From IMG/VR virus record IMGVR_UViG_3300017917_004794, positions 1 to 32,081 of that record: 32,081 bases of DNA; one strand, 5' to 3'. Below the pieces are notes generated by a model that was not told the DNA's origin, searched no databases, and saw nothing but the letters and a program-made list of their open reading frames with translations. The DNA comes from a virus. This document shows, piece by piece, positions 1 through 6,607 of this stretch; positions within the stretch are counted from its first letter, which is position 1, and each line of letters begins with the position of its first letter. The position numbers and the translations under genes are program-made.

Positions 1-1
1 A

Positions 2-145
2 TACGTTCCATTAATCATGACTCCACTTGTGTACGATCCAGATACATTTACTCCACGTAAAGGTCTCTTGACTCGTTACGCTAAGAAAATGATCCGTCCT
101 GAATTCTTTGGCCGTATCTACATTTCTAACTTGAATCTTCTTTAA
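2..145 (+). CDS. 23: Major capsid protein, C-terminal 47 residues (gp23-like, partial)
   Basis: This is the tail end of a gene that begins before the window; frame 2 is open from base 2 to the TAA at 143-145. The last residues include TRYAKKMIRPEFFGRIYI and, before that, DPDTFTPRKG. Both follow the conserved C-terminal signature of T4-type gp23 (a TPRxGxxTRYAKKxxRPEFxGxxY pattern), the protein that forms the hexameric head lattice. A strong terminator hairpin follows at 168-201, as expected after a highly expressed gene. Only the C-terminus is visible, so the prohead cleavage site and fold cannot be checked. The family call rests on this motif and on the neck and tail genes that follow. Confidence 0.88.
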   Translation, partial: YVPLIMTPLVYDPDTFTPRKGLLTRYAKKMIRPEFFGRIYISNLNLL

Positions 146-167
146 GATTTAAGTAAGTGAGAATATG

Positions 168-201
168 AAGAGCCTGGCGAAAGCCAGGCTTTTCTATTTT
201 T
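168..201 (+). terminator. Rho-independent terminator after the capsid gene
   Basis: AGCCTGGC (171-178), a GAAA tetraloop (179-182) and GCCAGGCT (183-190) form a perfect 8-bp GC-rich stem. The stem extends to 11 bp through 168-170 and 191-193 with one G-U pair. A T-rich tract (191-201) follows. The hairpin lies between the capsid stop and the phoH promoter-like motif, so it separates two transcription units. Confidence 0.9.
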
Positions 202-205
202 CTCC

Positions 206-217
206 AATATTTATTAG
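206..217 (+). promoter_or_regulatory. Late-promoter-like motif AATATTTATTAG upstream of phoH
   Basis: A variant of the window-wide ATATTTATAA motif, located just after the capsid terminator and 13 bases before the chosen phoH ATG at 231. The same variant (ATATTTATTAG) precedes the 47-residue gene at 4017. Confidence 0.55.
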
Positions 218-230
218 CAAATATAGTTAT

Positions 231-929
231 ATGACAGATTTTAATAGAACTCCTGAAGCGCAGGAGGTGTTTAAAGCAAAACGCAAACCAAAAGGTCCTA
301 TCAAGTTCAATATTTCATTGAATGAAGAACAAAAAACTGCAAAATCAAAAATTTTATCAAATACAGTAACCATATTACGTGGTAAAGCGGGTTCTGGTAA
401 ATCTTTATTAGCTGCTAATGTTGCCCTTGATTTATTATTCAGTCGTGAAATTGAAAAAATCATTATTACTCGACCAACTGTAGTAGCAGGACAAGACATT
501 GGATTCCTCCCAGGTGATGTAAATGAAAAACTAGCCCCATTTACAGCCCCAGTGTATGAAAACATGCACCGTTTATACAACAAAGATAAAATTGAAAAAT
601 GTATAGCAGACGGTGAAATTGAAATCGTACCTGTATCATTTATGCGAGGTAGAAACTTTACAGATTGTTTAGTTGTAGTAGACGAAGCACAAAACTTAAC
701 CGACAACCAAACAGAACTTTTATTAACCCGTATATGCTCAGGTAGTAAAATGATCTTTTGTGGTGATGCTGCTCAAGTTGACTTAAGAGACAAGAAAACA
801 TCTGGTTTTGATGTTGTATGTAAACATATGAAAGAAGTACCTGGATTTGAGGTAGTTACATTAGAAAAAAATCACAGACACCCAATAGTAGACGACATTT
901 TAGAGGTATACAAATCATTTAGAGGGTAG
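231..929 (+). CDS. phoH: PhoH-like P-loop ATPase
   Basis: A 232-residue PhoH-family protein (a cytoplasmic P-loop NTPase related to the helicase core; its role in phages is unsettled). Visible motifs are Walker A GKAGSGKS (residues 51-58), Walker B LVVVDE (147-152), FCGDAAQVD (177-184 region, a sensor-like segment) and a C-terminal NHRHP with a candidate arginine finger. The frame stays open back to an ATG at 165, but that start would translate the terminator stem. The ATG at 231 follows the hairpin and the AATATTTATTAG motif, and is preceded by AGTTAT, a start context shared with other genes here. PhoH genes are frequent in T4-like phages of marine and freshwater hosts. Placement between capsid and neck genes suggests late expression. 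The family call is firm; the cellular role is not known. Confidence 0.93.
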   Translation: MTDFNRTPEAQEVFKAKRKPKGPIKFNISLNEEQKTAKSKILSNTVTILRGKAGSGKSLLAANVALDLLFSREIEKIIITRPTVVAGQDIGFLPGDVNEKLAPFTAPVYENMHRLYNKDKIEKCIADGEIEIVPVSFMRGRNFTDCLVVVDEAQNLTDNQTELLLTRICSGSKMIFCGDAAQVDLRDKKTSGFDVVCKHMKEVPGFEVVTLEKNHRHPIVDDILEVYKSFRG

Positions 930-930
930 C

Positions 931-947
931 CATATTTATAACAAAAT
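931..947 (+). promoter_or_regulatory. Late-promoter-like motif CATATTTATAACAAAAT
   Basis: A strict copy of the ATATTTATAA(T/C)AAAAT motif, between the phoH stop (929) and the neck gene ATG (954). It is one of seven strict copies in the window, all in intergenic gaps just before structural genes. Confidence 0.65.
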
Positions 948-953
948 ATTGCT

Positions 954-2099
954 ATGAACATTCCTATTTGGCCTGGCTCAAGTTCATTTCAACCCGGAGA
1001 TACTCCTTTTGGATTTTATGACAGTGACCCACAATTCCAAGCTGATGCAGATAAATTTGCTAAATTTGCTGCTCAACGTATGGGGTATCCTTTAGTTGAA
1101 ATCGAATTACAAGATCTTAACTTTTATACTGCTCTTGAAGATGCTGTAACTACTTATGGAAATGAACTATATGCTTATCAAGTAGCAGATAATCTTCTAA
1201 CTTTTCAAGGAAACCCATTAACTATTGAAGCACCTAATAATAAAATGGTGCAAGAAACATTAGCTAATGTTGTTGTTCTTTCTAACCAATATGGAACTGA
1301 AGCAGGAGTTGGAGGTAAAGTAACCTATTACAGTGGTTCTATTAAACTAGTTGCAGGTAAACAAGAATACGACATGAATGAATGGGCCCTTTCCCAAAAC
1401 ATTTCAGGTGGTATTGAAATTAAACGCATCTATTATGAAGCACCACCTGCAATTATGAGATATTTTGACCCATATGCTGGTACAGGTACAGGTATGATGA
1501 GTATGCTTGATTCATTTGGTTGGGGTTCATATTCTCCCGCAATCAACTTTATGTTGATGCCTATTAACTATGACTTACAAAAAATTCAAGCAATTGAATT
1601 TAATGACCAAATCCGTAAATCACAATATACATTTGAATTAGTCAACAACCAGCTAAAAATATTTCCTATTCCTAGAGTTTACTATCAAGATTTATGGTTT
1701 CAATATGTTAAACTAGAAGAAACTAGACATCCTTATGCTGATATTAGTGGTAGTGTGATTACTACTGCTATGGATGTACCATATGAAAACCCAACCTATT
1801 CTAATATTAACTCAATCGGTCGTTCATGGATTTTTGAATATGCTCTAGCTCTATCAAAAGAAATGTTAGGATATGTTCGTGGAAAATATCAAACAGTTCC
1901 AATCCCTGGATCTGAAATCACTTTAAATCAGGGGGATTTAATTACTGCTGCTACGAGTGAAAAAACATCATTATTAGAACGTTTAAGAACATATTTAGAT
2001 TCTACTTCTCGTAAATCTTTACTTGAAAAGAAAGCAGCAGAAGCAGAAAATCAGAAAAATATCTTAAATGATGTACCAATGACAATTTTTATAGGCTAA
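954..2099 (+). CDS. Neck protein, gp13-like (head completion)
   Basis: A 381-residue protein beginning MNIPIWPGSSSF, followed by a region (about residues 28-75: ADKFAKFAAQRMGYPLVEIE, then a LEDAVTTYGNELY segment) typical of T4-like neck proteins that seal the portal after packaging. It is somewhat longer than T4 gp13 (about 309 residues). The C-terminus is a charged helix (SRKSLLEKKAAEAENQKN). Support comes from position: it lies directly before a clear gp14-like protein (the ATG at 2101 follows the stop by one base) and then a gp15-like one, so the three follow the T4 order 13-14-15. No catalytic motif is visible, as expected for a structural protein. The family call is moderate; a virion or neck role is likely. 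Confidence 0.65.
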   Translation: MNIPIWPGSSSFQPGDTPFGFYDSDPQFQADADKFAKFAAQRMGYPLVEIELQDLNFYTALEDAVTTYGNELYAYQVADNLLTFQGNPLTIEAPNNKMVQETLANVVVLSNQYGTEAGVGGKVTYYSGSIKLVAGKQEYDMNEWALSQNISGGIEIKRIYYEAPPAIMRYFDPYAGTGTGMMSMLDSFGWGSYSPAINFMLMPINYDLQKIQAIEFNDQIRKSQYTFELVNNQLKIFPIPRVYYQDLWFQYVKLEETRHPYADISGSVITTAMDVPYENPTYSNINSIGRSWIFEYALALSKEMLGYVRGKYQTVPIPGSEITLNQGDLITAATSEKTSLLERLRTYLDSTSRKSLLEKKAAEAENQKNILNDVPMTIFIG

Positions 2100-2100
2100 T

Positions 2101-2727
2101 ATGGCATTATTTGGAACCCAACGTGATGTATCCCTATTTAGACACCTCAGCCGTGAGTTGATGTGGGATATTATTTCCCAACAATGTGCTTATTATCAAT
2201 TAATTGCTGATCAAACTAAAGTAAATATTTATGGTGAAGCGGCTGGCTCAAAATATTATAATGGTCCTGTTTTACTTAACACATTAATTGAAAGAGGTGA
2301 TAATCAATCACCAACAGATGATTTTGGTGTAAGTTTTGATCGTCCTATGACGTTTAGATTTTTACGTGATGATTTACAAGGTAAAAACCCCATTTTATCT
2401 GGTGGTGCTTTTTCTAGTGCCTTTTCTAATGCATTTTCAAATTCTTCTAATCCAACATATACTTCTGATACCGGAAATTACCCTGGAACTTCTTATGGAG
2501 CTGATATTGTTCCTGAAGTAGGTGATATAATTATGTGGAATGAATCATATTGGGAAATAGACAATGTAAATGATAACCAATTATTTGTAGGAAAAGACCC
2601 ATCATACCCATACAATACTAACCCATTCAACCCAGGTCTAGAGAATTATGGTTCAAATATTTCAATTATTTGCACAGCTCATTACGTCCCTGCAGATAAA
2701 GTTCAAATTACTCGAGAAAGACTTTAA
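2101..2727 (+). CDS. 14: Neck protein, gp14-like (head closure)
   Basis: A 208-residue protein beginning MALFGTQRDVSLFRHLSREL. Signature segments include VNIYGEAAGSKYYNGPV, the DDFGVSFDRPMTFRFLRDDL block (residues about 75-94), then VPEVGDIIMWNESYWEIDNV and FVGKDPSYPYNT. This order (YGEA, FxFLRDDL, PEVGDIIxxNxxYxExD, VGKDPxY) matches the T4-type gp14 neck family, which forms the collar between the portal and the tail. An FSSAFSNAFSNSS insert sits between the halves. It starts one base after the upstream stop and four bases before the next gene, so it is co-transcribed with both. T4 gp14 is somewhat longer (about 256 residues). Confidence 0.8.
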   Translation: MALFGTQRDVSLFRHLSRELMWDIISQQCAYYQLIADQTKVNIYGEAAGSKYYNGPVLLNTLIERGDNQSPTDDFGVSFDRPMTFRFLRDDLQGKNPILSGGAFSSAFSNAFSNSSNPTYTSDTGNYPGTSYGADIVPEVGDIIMWNESYWEIDNVNDNQLFVGKDPSYPYNTNPFNPGLENYGSNISIICTAHYVPADKVQITRERL

Positions 2728-2730
2728 AAT

Positions 2731-3996
2731 ATGCCATCAATAAGAAAACCCAACCCAAAGTCGCAACAGCAACTTTCTAATGATCAGGTAGATCCATATG
2801 TGTTCCCTGAAAGGGATGAATCTTATGGCAATCCTAACATACCTTCTGACTTTCAACAATTTACAGCTACAAGACAAAGTGGTGTAGAATTTAACCGCTC
2901 AGAACAGATGTCATTTAAAGGTGACACTGTTAAACCATTTGTTGTAGGACTACAAGATATTGATGAAGCTATAATGTATTACTTTCAAAATGTAATACGA
3001 CCATTTGTTTACCAAAATGGTGTACGAATTGAAGTCCCTGTAATATATGGTTCACCTGAAAAATGGAAATCTGTACAAAAAGATGGGTATTATAAAGATA
3101 AGAATGGTGCTATAATGGCTCCACTAATTATGTTTAAACGAGATACGATGGATAAAAATCGATCTTTAACAAACAAATTAGATGCTAACCACCCTCACCT
3201 ATATACTTCATGGGCAAAAGGATATAATCCTAAAAATGCATATTCGAATTTTAACGTATTAACAAATCGAATTCCTGTAGAGCAATTCGTTGTCAATGTA
3301 GTACCTGACTACATTAATTTAACGTATACATGTGCTATTCAAACGTACTATGTTGAACAAATGAATAAAATAATTGAAGCAATTAACTACGCTTCTGATT
3401 CATATTGGGGAGATCCGGAACGCTTTAAATTTAAAGCATCAATTGATTCATATAGTACTGCAGTTGAAATATCTGATACTACAACTCGCATTATAAAAGG
3501 TAATTTTACCATTAAATTATTTGGATATATAGTCCCAGATACTGTACAAAAAGATGTAACAGCTATCAAAAAATATAATAGTAAAGCTCAAATAATTATT
3601 GGTTTAGAAACAGTAAATGGTCAATCCGAATTTATATCCCCAACCAAGAAAAAATCCCCTGTTATTATCCCATCTACCCCTTCAGGTGGTGGAGGTGGGG
3701 GTGTTAGTACTGCTGCTTTACTTTATTTGAATACTAATTTACAAAAAACAGGCACATACGTAAATTCAACTACTGTAACATTTGCAAGTGGATGGCTCCC
3801 ATCCCCTACTGGATTCCCAGCAACATCAGTAGTTAATTTTACAATATTCTGCAATGGAAATCTAATTGAAAATACAGCAATTAGTTCATTTATTGAATCT
3901 AGTGGAGTAACAACATTAGTAATAAATCCTAGTGCATTAGGTTATAATTTTGACCCAAGCGATGAAATAATCGCAATTGGAAAATTTAATAGTTAA
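2731..3996 (+). CDS. 15: Tail terminator / tail completion protein, gp15-like, with C-terminal extension
   Basis: A 421-residue protein. The core (about residues 60-295) carries IEVPVIYGSPEKWKSV, APLIMFKRDTMDKNRSL, then NRIPVEQFVVNVVPDYINLTY and a final ISDTTTRIIKGNFTIKLFGYI. This resembles the gp15 family that caps the tail and joins it to the neck; gene order after gp13- and gp14-like genes supports this. T4 gp15 is only about 272 residues. The excess is a C-terminal part: a serine and six consecutive glycines (S318, G319-G324) followed by about 97 residues rich in beta-forming and Thr/Ser residues. The linker and the change of composition suggest a separately folded, surface-exposed beta domain. 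Its function is unknown; a decoration or adhesion role is an inference. Confidence 0.72.
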   Translation: MPSIRKPNPKSQQQLSNDQVDPYVFPERDESYGNPNIPSDFQQFTATRQSGVEFNRSEQMSFKGDTVKPFVVGLQDIDEAIMYYFQNVIRPFVYQNGVRIEVPVIYGSPEKWKSVQKDGYYKDKNGAIMAPLIMFKRDTMDKNRSLTNKLDANHPHLYTSWAKGYNPKNAYSNFNVLTNRIPVEQFVVNVVPDYINLTYTCAIQTYYVEQMNKIIEAINYASDSYWGDPERFKFKASIDSYSTAVEISDTTTRIIKGNFTIKLFGYIVPDTVQKDVTAIKKYNSKAQIIIGLETVNGQSEFISPTKKKSPVIIPSTPSGGGGGGVSTAALLYLNTNLQKTGTYVNSTTVTFASGWLPSPTGFPATSVVNFTIFCNGNLIENTAISSFIESSGVTTLVINPSALGYNFDPSDEIIAIGKFNS

Positions 3997-4000
3997 CGTT

Positions 4001-4013
4001 TAATATTTATTAG
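4001..4013 (+). promoter_or_regulatory. Late-promoter-like motif TAATATTTATTAG
   Basis: The same ATATTTATTAG variant as before phoH. It ends three bases before the ATG at 4017, so a transcript starting from it would have almost no leader. Confidence 0.5.
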
Positions 4014-4016
4014 AAA

Positions 4017-4160
4017 ATGGCAAAAGCAAAAGCACAAACAGCAATTTCTTTCATGAAAAAACCACGTAAGAAAAGACCAGGAATTCATGCAAAATCCAAA
4101 ACAAGCAAATTAAAGTCAAGTAAAAATTATACAAAAGCATACTCAGCACAAGGTAAATAA
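4017..4160 (+). CDS. Small basic conserved protein (47 aa)
   Basis: A short gene encoding 47 residues, with about 15 Lys/Arg. It includes KKPRKKRPGIHAKSKTSK and ends NYTKAYSAQGK. I recall a similar K(K)RPGxHAKxKxSKxKxSKNYxKxYxGQG pattern in small uncharacterised proteins of Bacteroidetes and marine phages, but its function is not known. Evidence that it is real: a promoter-like motif directly upstream, an ATG start, and a TAATG junction in which its stop shares one base with the fibre gene start at 4160 (translational coupling). The composition suggests nucleic-acid binding or a head-internal role; this is inference only. Confidence 0.75.
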   Translation: MAKAKAQTAISFMKKPRKKRPGIHAKSKTSKLKSSKNYTKAYSAQGK

Positions 4161-6598
4161 TGGCAATAATTAAACCAGGACAGTTAGCATCTGGATCATA
4201 TACTATTTCAGGATCGTTTAGTGGCTCATTTCAAGGGGCCATAACGGGTATTGTTACAAATGCCATAAGTGCTTCATATGCTTTAACAGCTTCATATGCT
4301 GCTAATGTCCCGGTAACTTCATCATATGCCCTTAGTGCACTTTCAAGTTCATATTCTGTTACTTCATCTTATGCTCTAACAGCTTCCTATGCAGAAAATG
4401 CTCAAACCGCTAGTTATGTTTTACAAGCAGTAAGTGCTTCATTTGCTCTAACAGCTTCCTATGCAGAAAATGCTCAAACCGCTAGTTATGTAATTTTAGC
4501 CCAAACTGCTAGTTATGTTCAAGTAGCACAAACAGCTTCCTATGCTTTAACCTCATCATATGCTAGTGGATCCATTGTTTCTCCGGGTTTAGATACCCAA
4601 GTTATTTTCAATAACAGCGGATTATTAGATGCAAATAATGGATTTGTATATAGTGGATCAAATGTTGGAATTGGAACCTTTTCCCCAGCATATAAATTAA
4701 GTGTTATTGGAAAAATAGCACTTAATGATGGCGGTGATAGTGTATTTATCGGAACTAATGCAGGGTTATCTGATAATGCTATTTCAAATATCAATGTAGG
4801 TATTGGTCAAAATGCTTTACAAAATAATATATATGGTGTTCAAAACGTTGCTATAGGTAATAATTCACTGGTAGCAAACATCACTTCAAATAACACAGCA
4901 GTAGGCTCAAATACATTACAATTTGCTACAACAGCAGTAAATAATACTGCTTTTGGATCATATGCTTTAAATGCAGCTACTATTGGTTCTGGAAGTACGG
5001 GTATAGGAACATCTGCATTGCTACTTAATACAGTAGGTAACCAAAATACAGCTATAGGCAATAGTGCCCTCCGCTTAAATACCTCAGGCTCAAATAACGT
5101 AGGTGTTGGTGGATCCGTAATGTTTAACAATGAAAACGGAAATGATAACGTTGCTTTAGGATGGAATGCAGCAAGGTATTTTGGGACAGGAACATCTGCA
5201 CTCATAAGTACAAGTGGTTCAATTTTCTTAGGAACATTAGCTCGTGCTAATGCTTCTGGGGAAATAAACCAAATTGTTATTGGTATGAATGCTTTGGGTT
5301 TAGGCTCAAATACAGTTGTATTAGGTAACGATAATGTTATTACAACAGCTCTTAAAGGAAACATTGGAATTGGAAAAACAAATCCAACTTCAAAATTAGA
5401 CGTTCTTGGAAATACTACCATAACAGGATCACTTATAGTAAATGGAGATATAACAGGTTCGTTATTTGGAACATCTTCATGGGCTTATAATTCTTTAACA
5501 TCATCATATTTAAATACACTTAACCAAGATCTTACAATAGATGGTAATTTAACTGTATTAGGAACAGCTTCATTTACCTATGTAACATCATCTATTGTAC
5601 AGGTAGGAGCCTCTACTATTACTCTTAGTACAGATAATCCTGTAGTTCGATTTGGGGGTATAAATGTTATAGATTCTGGTTCATTTGGTAATTCATCTAC
5701 AGGATCTTTATTATGGGATTCACAAAATAATCGTTGGATATATGCCAATCCATCAGGATCAACATATGATGGGGGTATGTTAATTTCTGGTCCTAGAAAT
5801 ACAATGGGTCTAGGAAATGAAGTAGGTACAACATTAAATGCTTTAATGAAAGGTCAAGGTGGAGACCATATTACTTCATCAGCTATGTTTGAAGTCAGTG
5901 GAAGTGTAGGTATCGGAAACCCTTCTCCCCTATTTACTTTAGATGTAAATGGTTCAGGTAACTATACAAATAATTTAACTGTATCCGGATCATTAAACAT
6001 AACTAGTAGCCTTAGCATAAGAGGATCCATTACAACCCCAGTAAGTAATTCATTAAAATGGAATCCAAACTCTAATTCTTTTTATGCTGGAGGGGATGCA
6101 GAAAATGAAATTACTTCTCAAACCAACCAAGGTGTTACTTCTGTATCTAACTTAAATGTTATGCAAACAACATGGCCTAGTAATTCATATTATAACGGTC
6201 AAGTTTTGCACAAAGTTACAGCTGGAGAAAGTGTTCAACAAGGGCAATTATTATACCTTGCTAGTAATGGAAAATGGTCTAAAGCTGATGCTCTCAATAC
6301 TACAAAATCTATTCAATTACTTGGAATAGCTTTAACTGGAGGTGTTTTAGACAGCACTATATCAGTCTTACTTAATGGTATTATAATTACTACATCTCAT
6401 ACTCAACTCAATACAGCAACCCCAGGAGTTTCTTTATACGTTGCTGCATCTAATGTTAATTCTGCAGGTTACATAACTCAAACTGCACCTTCAACTGCTG
6501 GATCTGTAGTTCGTTTAATTGGACATAATATTTATGATAATGGTAGTGGTGGTGTTATCATTCGATTCCAACCTGATAATACTTGGCTAGAATTGTAA
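4160..6598 (+). CDS. Tail fibre / adhesin with SYA repeats and YadA-like head
   Basis: An 812-residue probable trimeric fibre. Residues about 35-135 are tandem short repeats built on (T/S)(A/S)SYA and AENAQTASY units, low in charge and likely a beta-rich stalk. Residues about 190-390 hold repeats such as NVAIGNNSL, NTAVGSNTL, NTAFGSYAL, NTAIGNSAL and NVALGWNAA, the NxAxGxxAL pattern of the left-handed beta-roll head of YadA/Hia trimeric adhesins. Further KLDVLGNTTITGSL-type units follow (about 405-480 and again near 590), common in phage fibres. The C-terminus (about 680-812) is a different module ending IIRFQPDNTWLEL. No intramolecular chaperone peptidase motif is evident. The 1-base overlap with the upstream basic gene implies coupling. 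Likely role: receptor recognition or a long fibre. Confidence 0.82.
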   Translation: MAIIKPGQLASGSYTISGSFSGSFQGAITGIVTNAISASYALTASYAANVPVTSSYALSALSSSYSVTSSYALTASYAENAQTASYVLQAVSASFALTASYAENAQTASYVILAQTASYVQVAQTASYALTSSYASGSIVSPGLDTQVIFNNSGLLDANNGFVYSGSNVGIGTFSPAYKLSVIGKIALNDGGDSVFIGTNAGLSDNAISNINVGIGQNALQNNIYGVQNVAIGNNSLVANITSNNTAVGSNTLQFATTAVNNTAFGSYALNAATIGSGSTGIGTSALLLNTVGNQNTAIGNSALRLNTSGSNNVGVGGSVMFNNENGNDNVALGWNAARYFGTGTSALISTSGSIFLGTLARANASGEINQIVIGMNALGLGSNTVVLGNDNVITTALKGNIGIGKTNPTSKLDVLGNTTITGSLIVNGDITGSLFGTSSWAYNSLTSSYLNTLNQDLTIDGNLTVLGTASFTYVTSSIVQVGASTITLSTDNPVVRFGGINVIDSGSFGNSSTGSLLWDSQNNRWIYANPSGSTYDGGMLISGPRNTMGLGNEVGTTLNALMKGQGGDHITSSAMFEVSGSVGIGNPSPLFTLDVNGSGNYTNNLTVSGSLNITSSLSIRGSITTPVSNSLKWNPNSNSFYAGGDAENEITSQTNQGVTSVSNLNVMQTTWPSNSYYNGQVLHKVTAGESVQQGQLLYLASNGKWSKADALNTTKSIQLLGIALTGGVLDSTISVLLNGIIITTSHTQLNTATPGVSLYVAASNVNSAGYITQTAPSTAGSVVRLIGHNIYDNGSGGVIIRFQPDNTWLEL
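4372..4491 (+). repeat. 48-bp perfect direct repeat pair inside the fibre gene
   Basis: Bases 4372-4419 and 4444-4491 are identical 48-mers (starting TGCTCTAACAGC, ending GCTAGTTATGT), offset by 72 bases, exactly 24 codons. Each encodes ALTASYAENAQTASYV. Because the offset is a multiple of three, recombination between copies would lengthen or shorten the stalk without breaking the frame. Confidence 0.95.
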
Positions 6599-6607
6599 AA
6601 ATATGTT

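Noticed and set aside
165-230. N-terminal extension of phoH from the ATG at 165
   Set aside because: It would translate a perfect terminator hairpin and its T tract; the ATG at 231 has a better context and follows a promoter-like motif.
4372-4491. CRISPR-like spaced repeat in the fibre gene
   Set aside because: There are only two copies, they lie in frame within a coding repeat and encode the same peptide; no array structure.
4840-5421. 193-codon open frame on the minus strand inside the fibre gene, and similar minus-strand frames at 7729-8235 and 13193-13597
   Set aside because: These are antisense shadows of repetitive or strongly biased coding sequence; Pro/Val-rich translations match no family, and there are no starts or promoters in gaps.
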